This document shows, piece after piece, positions 45,052-53,227 of a stretch of DNA of 64,000 nt. Positions within the stretch are counted from its first letter, which is position 1, and the number at the start of each line of letters is the position of its first letter. Source of the DNA: Ensifer adhaerens (lineage in GTDB: Bacteria; Pseudomonadota; Alphaproteobacteria; Rhizobiales; Rhizobiaceae); contig NZ_CP118610.1 of NCBI RefSeq assembly GCF_028993555.1, positions 3,027,001-3,091,000 on the forward strand. Direction: 5' to 3'. The notes beneath the pieces were generated by a model that was not told the origin of the DNA, did no database searches, and was given only the letters and a program-made list of their open reading frames with translations. The position numbers and the translations under genes are program-made.

Positions 45052-47976
45052 TTACCAGCCTTCCTCCAGCGCGCGGCCCAGCATGTCGGCAAAGAAGTCG
45101 GCGCTCTCCTTGCTGAGGCAGAGCGGCGGCTTGATCTTCAGGATATTCAGATGGTCGCCGGTCGGCTGCATGATGACGCCGAGATCGAGCAGGCGATCGC
45201 AGATCGCCGCCGTCTCTTCCGTGGCCGGTAACAGGGTTTCCCGGTCGCGCACGAATTCGACACCGAGATAAAGCCCCATGCCGTGCACAGCGCCGATCAG
45301 CGGGAAACGTTGTCCGAGCGCTTCGAGGCGGGCTTTCAAGTAGCCGCCGACGACGCGCGCATTTTCGGGAAGCCGCTCTTCCGTCAGGATGTCGAGCACG
45401 GTCTGGCCGACGACGGAACTGACGGGGCTGCCGCCGGCGGACGAGAAGAAGTACCCCTCCTTCTCCAGCGCATCGGCGATTTCGCGGCGGGTGATGACGG
45501 CGCCGAGCGGATGTCCGTTGCCCATGCCCTTGGCGACGGTGATGATGTCAGGCACGACGCCCTGCTCTTCGAAGCCCCAGAAATAGTCGCCGAGGCGGCC
45601 ATACCCGACCTGCACCTCATCGGCGATGCACACGCCGCCGCGGGCTCGCACCATGGCATAGACGGCGTCGAGATAGCCTTTCGGCAAGGGGATGCCGCCG
45701 GCATTGCCGTAGACGGGCTCGCAGATGAACCCGGCAAGCTTCTCGTCCGCAGCGTCCAGCTCGGCAAGCTTCGTGACGACGGAGCGGACATAGCTGTCTG
45801 TCGTATCGGCGCCACGGAACTCGCCGCGATAGGTGTTGGGGGCCGGCACCGGATGCACCCAGGCCGGGCGGGTTTCAAGCGCCTGCGGATTGTCGGCGAT
45901 CGAAGTGGAGACCGCATCGCTGGCGACGGTCCAGCCATGATAGGCCTCGAGCAGGCTCACGACGTTGCGGGCGCCGGAATGGGCCCAGGCGAGCCTGAGC
46001 GCCAGATCGTTGGCCTCCGAGCCGCTATTGACCAGGAACACCGTGTCGAGCCCTTCGGGCGCAAGCGCCGCCAGCCGCGTCGAGAATTCGGCGACGGAGG
46101 CGTAGTGGAAGCGTGAATTGGTGTTGAGCAGCGACCATTGCCGCCCGACGGCAGACGCCAGCCGAGGATGCCCATGGCCGAGGATGGTCACGTTATTGAC
46201 CATGTCGAGATAGCTGCGACCCTCCACGTCGAAGAGATATTCCTTCCATCCACGCTCGATCTGCGGTGGTTTCAGGTAGTAGTTCTTCTGCGGCTTGGCG
46301 AAGTGCTGCTGTCGTCGGGTTAGCAACGCTTCGCTGTGCAGTTCCGGCGCATCGCATTCGAAGCCGAGGACGCCGGCCGGTGACGGGCACAGCGCCTTCC
46401 ACGACTCCGCCTGATGCGGCATCACGAAGAGCGGCGGAACGAGGCCGTGCTCGCGGCAAAGCTGGACACGAATCAGACCATAGGACTGCTGCTCGCCGGA
46501 GACGACACCGAGTACCGCGCCATCAGCCGCGGTCTCCCCGAGATCGCCAGCGACCGAGACACCTTCAAGGAAGAGGCTCGCCTCGGCTCCCTCCAGAACC
46601 AGCAGCCCATCCTGCCGCAGGATGCGCCCCGCAAACGGGGCATTGATCTCGCGGCCCGCTTCCAGGCAGATGTCGACATGCAGCGCCAGCGTCGCGTCGG
46701 GCTTCGGCGATCGCAGTTGCGTCTCGGTCATGCGGTATTCGCCGTAGCGGGTGGTCGCGACACCGATCGCATGGGCGGCGTGCTGCAGCACGGAAATCGG
46801 CAGGCCCTGATGCTGCCAGCGTTCCTCCGGCAACAGCGGGCTGAGGATCGAGAGGTCGATCTGGCGCACGTCGGTCGGTCCGATCCCCTGGATGAGGCTA
46901 TCTCCGGCCACCGGCTGCGATACGGGCGCGAGCGCCACCGCCGCCAGAATGGCGTGCTCCATCAGCACCGGCGGAACCGAGGTCGCGACGTCGAAGATCT
47001 CCCGCTCGTGCGCAGCGTTGCCCTCGACGTAAGTGTTGCCGCGCTCGCGGGAAAGTTGATGCTCGGAGCTCGCCACCAGCACGGCGGCGCGGGCGACGAT
47101 CAGCGGCCAGAGCGCCTTCAGCTCCACCTCGGTCAGCGGGCACGCGGCGTGAAACGCCTTGACCGCCGGCAGGATGAACCAGGGGTCGCCATCAGCATGA
47201 TGCAGCAAAGAGGCGCAGGTCACGGCAAGTTCGGCGACCAGCCACCCCTTGAGGATATCGCCGAAATCGATGACGCCGTCCGGGATCGGCCGGCCGGCCG
47301 CATCCGGTTGGCTCACCACGTTGTCGTCGGTGACATCATGATGGATCGCCTGAATGCGCAAATCCGGTATCAAGGGCTGCAAACGCCGCATGGCGCCGAC
47401 CATGATCTCGGCGATGCGCTTTTTGCGCTGCTGGTCCGCCATGTCGGTAAGAAGATGCAGCACGACGGGACCGGCGCGGCGCAGGTCCCATTGCAGTTCG
47501 CGTTCAAGCCCGGGATGCTCGAAGTCCTGCAGCGCCGCGGCGAGCCGCCCGGCCAGTGCGCCGAGCGCGGCAACCGCTTCCCGCGAGAGATGCTTGCGCC
47601 GGGTCAGCGGCTCGCCATCGAGGAAACTCAGCAGACGGATCCGGTAGTCCTGATCGCGAACCGTGACGCTCTCGATCGCCTCGCCCTTGAGCGAAGGCAC
47701 GACTTCCGCAACACGCGCCGAAGTCAGGCGCTCGGAAAGATGCCCCAAGGCAGCATTCTGGGCCTCCAATTCGAGCGCCCCATACTCCGCACGGCAGATC
47801 TTCAGCACGTAGCGTCGCTCGCCGGTATCGATGCGATAATTGCGATCCTGCTGGCTGCCGAGTTCGTTGATCGTGCCTGAGAGACCGTAATGCTCGGCCA
47901 GCAACACCCGCGCCTCATCGGCACTGACATCGGGCCTGGGCAGCTCGGTGCGAAGCTTCAGCGCGTCCTCAACCAT
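45052..47976 (-). CDS. three-domain fusion: small-molecule kinase, degenerate M23 fold, class-III PLP enzyme (copy 2)
   Basis: A 974-residue paralogue of the fusion at 30.5 kb. The kinase part (about residues 20-310) keeps HHDVTDDN (212-219) and DFGD (237-240). The PLP part (about 560-974) keeps K816 (TVAKGMGNG) and D786-E787. The middle M23-like part (about 420-515) has lost its metal site: aligned with copy 1, the first histidine is A431 and HLHLQL becomes LIRVQL (501-506); only D435 remains. So here the M23 fold cannot be a zinc peptidase and may be structural or ligand-binding. It is convergent with the aminotransferase; no regulator is directly adjacent, hutC being 100 bases upstream on the same strand side. 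Confidence 0.85.
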   Translation of the reverse strand: MVEDALKLRTELPRPDVSADEARVLLAEHYGLSGTINELGSQQDRNYRIDTGERRYVLKICRAEYGALELEAQNAALGHLSERLTSARVAEVVPSLKGEAIESVTVRDQDYRIRLLSFLDGEPLTRRKHLSREAVAALGALAGRLAAALQDFEHPGLERELQWDLRRAGPVVLHLLTDMADQQRKKRIAEIMVGAMRRLQPLIPDLRIQAIHHDVTDDNVVSQPDAAGRPIPDGVIDFGDILKGWLVAELAVTCASLLHHADGDPWFILPAVKAFHAACPLTEVELKALWPLIVARAAVLVASSEHQLSRERGNTYVEGNAAHEREIFDVATSVPPVLMEHAILAAVALAPVSQPVAGDSLIQGIGPTDVRQIDLSILSPLLPEERWQHQGLPISVLQHAAHAIGVATTRYGEYRMTETQLRSPKPDATLALHVDICLEAGREINAPFAGRILRQDGLLVLEGAEASLFLEGVSVAGDLGETAADGAVLGVVSGEQQSYGLIRVQLCREHGLVPPLFVMPHQAESWKALCPSPAGVLGFECDAPELHSEALLTRRQQHFAKPQKNYYLKPPQIERGWKEYLFDVEGRSYLDMVNNVTILGHGHPRLASAVGRQWSLLNTNSRFHYASVAEFSTRLAALAPEGLDTVFLVNSGSEANDLALRLAWAHSGARNVVSLLEAYHGWTVASDAVSTSIADNPQALETRPAWVHPVPAPNTYRGEFRGADTTDSYVRSVVTKLAELDAADEKLAGFICEPVYGNAGGIPLPKGYLDAVYAMVRARGGVCIADEVQVGYGRLGDYFWGFEEQGVVPDIITVAKGMGNGHPLGAVITRREIADALEKEGYFFSSAGGSPVSSVVGQTVLDILTEERLPENARVVGGYLKARLEALGQRFPLIGAVHGMGLYLGVEFVRDRETLLPATEETAAICDRLLDLGVIMQPTGDHLNILKIKPPLCLSKESADFFADMLGRALEEGW

Positions 47977-48089
47977 GATCTCGTCATCCTCCCATTCGGC
48001 GGTCGATCCTCCGAATCGACCGGAATATTGTCGAGATTAGAGCGGGATAGGAAAAGATGTGCGGTTTTCTGCCGAAGCCCGATCCCGAT

Positions 48090-48833
48090 CTACTGCGACA
48101 TGCCCTCAAGGCGATAGCGCGTGCCGGGATAGAGCAGCCGCGCGGTCGTCACATTGGCCGTCTCCGACCAGGTGCGGCGCCGGATCATCAGGCAGGGTTC
48201 GTTGCGGTCAATTCCGAGCAGCTTGCATTCCCACGGCTGCGGCGACACCGCCTCGACGATCTGCTCGGTGCGCGTGATCGGCGCGACCGCAGTGAGATAG
48301 GCATTCGGCGTCATCGCCTGGAAATCCTGCTCCAGATAACGCGGGCAGATTGCCGAATTGACGAAACGGTCCTCGATCTGGATCGGCAGGCCGTTTTCCG
48401 AATGCACCATGATCGAATGGAAGACGCGCGCGCCGGTGGCAAGGCCGAGTGCGTAGCCGATCTCCGGCGTAGCCACCTCTTCCTGCAGAAGCGTCATTAA
48501 CGACGTGTGCGTATGGCCGCGCTCGTGAATCTCGTCAGCGATGTTGCGGACTTCCAGAAGTGCGGTGCTGCCCTTGTGGGCGGCCACGAAGGAGCCGACG
48601 CCCTGCACCCGCGTGATTGCACCCTCGGTCGCCAGTTCCCTGAGCGCCCGGTTGGCAGTCATGCGGCTGACGCCGAGGTCGGCGACGATCTCGTTTTCCG
48701 AGGGGATGCGGTGATGGGCCGGCCACTCACCGCTCTCGATGCGGCTGCGGATGAACTGTTTGACCGCTTCGTAGCGCGGCACCGGACCATCCTCGAAGCC
48801 GGCCGTATCGTTCCGTTTTCTGAGTGCCGTCAT
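48090..48833 (-). CDS. hutC: GntR/HutC-family transcriptional repressor
   Basis: A 247-residue regulator. An N-terminal GntR winged helix (about residues 18-82; RIPSENEIVADLGVSRMTANRALRELATEGAITRVQGVGSFVA) precedes a UTRA effector domain (about 95-240). In hut systems HutC is released by urocanate. It is divergent from hutF, which heads the transporter operon. The start ATG 48833 is used; a TTG one codon earlier is possible. With no intact histidine ammonia-lyase or urocanase in the window, the source of its inducer here is open. Confidence 0.9.
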   Translation of the reverse strand: MTALRKRNDTAGFEDGPVPRYEAVKQFIRSRIESGEWPAHHRIPSENEIVADLGVSRMTANRALRELATEGAITRVQGVGSFVAAHKGSTALLEVRNIADEIHERGHTHTSLMTLLQEEVATPEIGYALGLATGARVFHSIMVHSENGLPIQIEDRFVNSAICPRYLEQDFQAMTPNAYLTAVAPITRTEQIVEAVSPQPWECKLLGIDRNEPCLMIRRRTWSETANVTTARLLYPGTRYRLEGMSQ

Positions 48834-48936
48834 CAACTCACGCCCCGCCTTTCCGGAATGCCGAACAAATCATGCGCATTCACCCTCGAATCTTTTCGTT
48901 CATTTCACGCTTGCGCGCCAGCGTAAAATATCTATA

Positions 48937-48950
48937 GTTCCATATACAAC
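48937..48950. promoter_or_regulatory. candidate HutC operator
   Basis: GTTCCATATACAAC is an imperfect palindrome whose CATATACA core resembles the TGTATATACA-type sites bound by HutC in other bacteria. It sits between hutC and hutF, about 20 bases before the hutF start. Confidence 0.45.
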
Positions 48951-48969
48951 TACGTACAGGAAAATGCAC

Positions 48970-50343
48970 ATGGCAACTTTTCCCGTCAACCGGATCTTTG
49001 CAGAACGGGCGCTCCTGCCCGGCGGCTGGGCCCAAAACGTCGCGATAACGCTCGATGCGTCCGGGCGGATTGCAGCGATCGAAACCGGCAGCAGCGCCGC
49101 CAATGGCGAGCGCGCGGTTGGACCGCTGATTCCGGCAATGGCCAATCTGCACTCCCATGCCTTCCAGCGCGCCATGGCCGGCCTTGCCGAAGTGGCCGGC
49201 AGCGGCGACGACAGCTTCTGGACCTGGCGCGAGGAAATGTATCGCACCGTCGGCCTTGTAACCCCTGACGATGTCGAGGCGATCGCCGCCAAGCTCTATA
49301 TGGAGATGCTGAAGGGCGGTTTTGGCCACGTGGCCGAATTTCACTATCTGCACCATCAGGCCGACGGCACGCCCTATACTGACCCGGCCGAGATGTCGCT
49401 GCGTATTCTCGCCGCTGCCCGCACCACCGGCATCGGCCTCACGCACCTTCCGGTTTTCTACGCCCACGCCAATTTCGGTGGTGTCGCGCCAAATCCGGGC
49501 CAACGGCCGTTCCTGCATGATCCGGATCGGTTCCTCGCCCTCCTCCAGCGTCTCGAGCCGCTTTGCCGCGAGGCCGACCACACGCTCGGCTACGCCATCC
49601 ATTCGCTGCGCGCAGCAACGCCCGAGGAAATGCGCACGATCCTTGAGGCAGCGCCCGTCGCCGGTCCGATTCACATCCACGTCGCCGAGCAGACCAAGGA
49701 AGTCGACGACAGCCTCGCTTGGAGCGGCCGCCGCCCGGTCGAATGGCTGCTTGACGAAATGCCGGTCGATCAGCGCTGGTGCGCCATCCACGCCACGCAT
49801 CTGACGGAAAGCGAACGGCAGCGCCTGGCACGTTCCGGCGCCGTCGCCGGTCTCTGCCCAGCGACCGAAGCCAATCTCGGCGACGGCATCTTCCCGGCAG
49901 TCGACTTCATGGCCGAAGGCGGCACCTTCGGCATCGGCACCGACAGCCACGTGGCGACCAGCGTTGCAGAGGAACTGCGCCTGCTCGAATATGGCCAGCG
50001 GCTGCGGGACCGCCGCCGCAACCGGCTTGCCACCGGGCCGGGCGCCTCGATCGGCCGGACCATCTTCGACGCAGCGCTCAAGGGCGGCGCCCAGGCGGCG
50101 GGCCAGAAGACCGCGGGCATCACCGTCGGCGCACGCGCCGATTTCGTCGTGCTCGACGGCGGCAATCCCTATATCGCCGCCGCCACTGACAACCAGATCC
50201 TCGACCGTTGGCTTTTTGCACTCGGCGGCGAGAGCGTTCGCGACGTGATGGTCGCGGGCGAGTGGAAGATCCGGAACGGACGCCACGACCGGGAGGAAGA
50301 AATCGACCGCGCCTTCGCGCGGGTGCTGATGAAACTCAAATAG
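48970..50343 (+). CDS. hutF: formimidoylglutamate deiminase
   Basis: HutF converts N-formimidoyl-L-glutamate to N-formyl-L-glutamate and ammonia, the fourth step of the five-step histidine pathway. The 457-residue amidohydrolase has the metal motif HSH at 61-63 (NLHSHAFQRAM), HIHVAEQTKEV, HATHLTE and the metal aspartate in GTDSHV, all typical of HutF. The ATG at 48970 has AGGA eight bases upstream; another ATG at 48964 is too close to it. It is divergent from hutC and heads the hutF-X-W-V-H-D run. Confidence 0.92.
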   Translation: MATFPVNRIFAERALLPGGWAQNVAITLDASGRIAAIETGSSAANGERAVGPLIPAMANLHSHAFQRAMAGLAEVAGSGDDSFWTWREEMYRTVGLVTPDDVEAIAAKLYMEMLKGGFGHVAEFHYLHHQADGTPYTDPAEMSLRILAAARTTGIGLTHLPVFYAHANFGGVAPNPGQRPFLHDPDRFLALLQRLEPLCREADHTLGYAIHSLRAATPEEMRTILEAAPVAGPIHIHVAEQTKEVDDSLAWSGRRPVEWLLDEMPVDQRWCAIHATHLTESERQRLARSGAVAGLCPATEANLGDGIFPAVDFMAEGGTFGIGTDSHVATSVAEELRLLEYGQRLRDRRRNRLATGPGASIGRTIFDAALKGGAQAAGQKTAGITVGARADFVVLDGGNPYIAAATDNQILDRWLFALGGESVRDVMVAGEWKIRNGRHDREEEIDRAFARVLMKLK

Positions 50344-50378
50344 TCGTCAAAGCCAAAATCAATACAGGGAACAGCTTA

Positions 50379-51413
50379 ATGTCGATCAACAAACTGAAAC
50401 TCACGCTTGCGGCCACAGGCCTGGTGCTTGCCGCCTCCACCGGCAGCGCCAGCGCCTCCTATTGCGGTGATGGCAAGACCGTCACCTTCGCCGGCATCGA
50501 TTGGGAGAGCGGCGCCTTCATCACTGAAGTGATGAAGACCATCCTTTCCAAGGGCTACGATTGCCAGGTTGATTCGATCCCCGGCAACTCGGTGACGCTG
50601 GAGCAGGCAACGGCCAACAACGACGTGCAGATCTTTGCCGAGGAATGGCTGGGCCGCTCCGATATCTGGAACAAGGCCGTCGAGGAAAAGAAGGTCGTCG
50701 CCGTCGGCAAGACCTTCGTCGGCGCAAGCGAAGGCTGGTTCGTGCCGGAATACGTCATCAAGGGTGACGCCAGCCGCAACATCGAGGCCAAAGCCCCGGA
50801 CCTGAAGAGCGTGTCGCAGCTTTCCGACCCCAAGATCGTCGAACTCTTCGCCGACCCGGAAGAGCCGGCCAAGGGCCGTTTCCTCAATTGCCCGTCGGGC
50901 TGGACCTGCGAGGGTGTCAGCTCCGCCAAGCTCGAAGCCTACAAGCTCGGCGAGACCTACGTGAACTTCCGCCCAGGCACCGGCACGGCGCTCGATTCCG
51001 CCATCACGTCCGCCTATCTCCAGGGCGAGCCGATCCTCTTCTATTACTGGTCGCCGACCGCCATCATGGGCAAGTTCAAGCTCGTTCAGCTCGAGGAGCC
51101 GGCCTACAACGAAGCCTGCTGGAAGGAGCTTTCGAGCGCGACCGGCAAGCGCGATCAAGGCTGCGCCTTCCCGTCGGTCGACGTCTCCTATGGCCTCAAC
51201 AGCACATTTGCGCAGGAGGCGCCCGAGATTGTCGCCATCCTCGAAAAGGCGACCTTCCCGCTCGACGCTGTCAATGGCAGCCTTGCCTACATGGCCGACA
51301 ACAAGGTCGACGCGACGGCTGCTGCCGCCGAGTTCCTGAAGACCAAGGCCGATGTCTGGGGCAAGTGGGTTTCCGATGAAGCCCGTGGCAAGATCGAAGC
51401 CAGCCTGAAGTAA
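50379..51413 (+). CDS. hutX: histidine/betaine ABC transporter substrate-binding protein
   Basis: A 344-residue periplasmic binding protein of the OpuAC/ProX type, with a signal peptide (about residues 1-27, ending SASA). The mature part starts YCGDGKTVTFAGIDWESGAFITEVM. Aromatic residues expected to form the betaine cage are present (for example W43 in GIDWESG and the YYWSP segment). In S. meliloti the related HutXWV system takes up histidine, proline and betaines. It lies 35 bases after hutF and is followed by a GC-rich hairpin before hutW. Confidence 0.9.
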   Translation: MSINKLKLTLAATGLVLAASTGSASASYCGDGKTVTFAGIDWESGAFITEVMKTILSKGYDCQVDSIPGNSVTLEQATANNDVQIFAEEWLGRSDIWNKAVEEKKVVAVGKTFVGASEGWFVPEYVIKGDASRNIEAKAPDLKSVSQLSDPKIVELFADPEEPAKGRFLNCPSGWTCEGVSSAKLEAYKLGETYVNFRPGTGTALDSAITSAYLQGEPILFYYWSPTAIMGKFKLVQLEEPAYNEACWKELSSATGKRDQGCAFPSVDVSYGLNSTFAQEAPEIVAILEKATFPLDAVNGSLAYMADNKVDATAAAAEFLKTKADVWGKWVSDEARGKIEASLK

Positions 51414-51549
51414 TCCCGCAATCGCCAGGTCCGGGCTCCGCCGCACGCATGGCGGGGCCGGGCTCGGCCTCTTGCGACCATACCCGAGGCAAGCGCCATT
51501 GATGGCCGCAGGAGGCGGCCGCCTTTGGTCCGAGCAAGGAACGTTTCCG

Positions 51550-52407
51550 ATGTTTCCGGATTCTCTCAATCTCTCCATCCGTGGGCCGGTGAACGACTTC
51601 ATCCAGGCGCTGGTCAGCGGCTATGGATGGGTCTTCAAGGCGATCAGCGGTGTTATCCTGAAAGCCGTTCTGTTCATCGAATGGATCCTGCGTGGCCTGC
51701 CCTGGTGGGTCGTCATCCTCATTTTCATGGCGCTCGCCTGGCAGAGTTCCAAGCGCTGGACCCTGACGGTCGCCGTCGGCGTTCTGCTGTTCTTCGTCGG
51801 CGTGCTCGGCCTCTGGGACCTGACGATGCAGACGCTGGCCCTGATGCTGATGGCAACCATTGTCTCTGTCGTCATCGGCGTACCCATGGGCATCCTCGTC
51901 GCAAAGAGTAGGGTGATGCGCAACATCACGCTCCCGGTGCTCGACGTCATGCAGACCATGCCGAGCTTCGTCTACCTGATCCCGGCGCTCATGCTCTTCG
52001 GCCTCGGCAAGGTTCCGGCGATCCTCGCCACCATCATCTACGCCGTGCCGCCGCTCATTCGCCTCACCGATCTCGGCATCCGCCAGGTCGACCACGAGGT
52101 GGTGGAAGCGGCGACAGCCTTTGGCGGCAGCCCCAACCAGATCCTCTTCGGCGTCGAGCTGCCGCTCGCGACCCCGACGATCATGGCCGGCCTCAACCAG
52201 ACGATCATGATGGCGCTGTCGATGGTGGTCGTCGCCTCGATGATCGGCGCCCGCGGCCTCGGCGAGCAGGTGCTGAACGGCATCCAGACGCTCGACGTCG
52301 GCAAGGGGCTCGAAGCCGGCATCGGCATCGTCATTCTCGCGATCGTTCTCGACCGCATCACGCAAGGCTTCGGCAAGAGCCGGACGGAGGATCCCCGCAA
52401 TGGCTGA
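51550..52407 (+). CDS. hutW: histidine/betaine ABC transporter permease
   Basis: A 285-residue inner-membrane permease of the ProW/OpuAB class, with about six to seven helices and a conserved EAA-like loop (GVELPLATPTIMAGLNQTIMMALSMVVVASMIGARGLGE). The N-terminal amphipathic segment (NDFIQALVSGYGWVFKAISG) matches ProW relatives. It starts at ATG 51550 and overlaps hutV by eight bases. The 136-base gap after hutX contains a stem (CCGGGCTCCGCC with a G-rich partner) that may limit transcription into the membrane genes. Confidence 0.92.
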   Translation: MFPDSLNLSIRGPVNDFIQALVSGYGWVFKAISGVILKAVLFIEWILRGLPWWVVILIFMALAWQSSKRWTLTVAVGVLLFFVGVLGLWDLTMQTLALMLMATIVSVVIGVPMGILVAKSRVMRNITLPVLDVMQTMPSFVYLIPALMLFGLGKVPAILATIIYAVPPLIRLTDLGIRQVDHEVVEAATAFGGSPNQILFGVELPLATPTIMAGLNQTIMMALSMVVVASMIGARGLGEQVLNGIQTLDVGKGLEAGIGIVILAIVLDRITQGFGKSRTEDPRNG

Positions 52408-53227
52408 TATCGAGATCCGCAACGTCTACAAGATCTTCGGGCAGGACGCCAAAGCCGCACTCGCCATGGCCAAGGAGGGGCTCAACAAGTCCGAGATCCT
52501 CGCCCGCTCCGGCTGCAGCGTCGGCCTCAACAATGTCAGCCTGACGATCGGCGCCGGCAAGATCTTCGTGATCATGGGGCTTTCCGGTTCCGGCAAGTCG
52601 ACACTGGTGCGCCACATCAACCGGCTGATCGAACCGACGAGCGGCGAAGTGGCGTTCGACGGCAACAACATCTTGGACCTCGACGCCAAGGCGTTGCGCA
52701 CCTTCCGCATGCACCGCGTCAGCATGGTGTTCCAGAGCTTTGCCTTGATGCCACATCGCACGGTGCTGCAGAACGTCGTCTACGGCCAGCGCGTGCGCGG
52801 TCTTCCCAAGGCCGAAGCCCGCGACATCGGCATGAAGTGGATCGAGACCGTGGGTCTCGCCGGCTACGACGCCAAGTTTCCGCACCAGCTTTCCGGCGGC
52901 ATGAAGCAGCGCGTCGGCTTGGCTAGGGCACTCGCCGCCGATACCGACGTGATCCTGATGGACGAGGCCTTCTCGGCCCTCGACCCGCTGATCCGCGCTG
53001 ACATGCAGGACCAGTTGCTGCAACTGCAGCAGAACCTTGCAAAGACCATCGTCTTCATCACCCATGATCTCGGCGAGGCGCTGCGCATCGGTTCGGAGAT
53101 CGCCATCCTCAAGGATGGCCAGGTGGTGCAGGTCGGCACGCCGGACGATATTCTGGAGCGGCCGGCCAACGATTATGTTGCCCGCTTCGTGCAACGCCGC
53201 CAGGGACGACCGGAAGCCCATGACTGA
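52400..53227 (+). CDS. hutV: histidine/betaine ABC transporter ATP-binding protein
   Basis: A 275-residue ATPase of the ProV/OpuAA class. Walker A is GLSGSGKST, the signature LSGGMKQRVGLARAL, and Walker B VILMDEAFSALDP. The N-terminal IRNVYKIFGQDAKAALAMAKEGLNKSEIL is typical of the quaternary-amine transporter ATPases. It lacks the C-terminal CBS pair that makes ProV osmosensitive, which fits a nutrient-uptake rather than osmotic role. It overlaps both hutW and the HutH-like gene by eight bases. Confidence 0.93.
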   Translation: MADIEIRNVYKIFGQDAKAALAMAKEGLNKSEILARSGCSVGLNNVSLTIGAGKIFVIMGLSGSGKSTLVRHINRLIEPTSGEVAFDGNNILDLDAKALRTFRMHRVSMVFQSFALMPHRTVLQNVVYGQRVRGLPKAEARDIGMKWIETVGLAGYDAKFPHQLSGGMKQRVGLARALAADTDVILMDEAFSALDPLIRADMQDQLLQLQQNLAKTIVFITHDLGEALRIGSEIAILKDGQVVQVGTPDDILERPANDYVARFVQRRQGRPEAHD

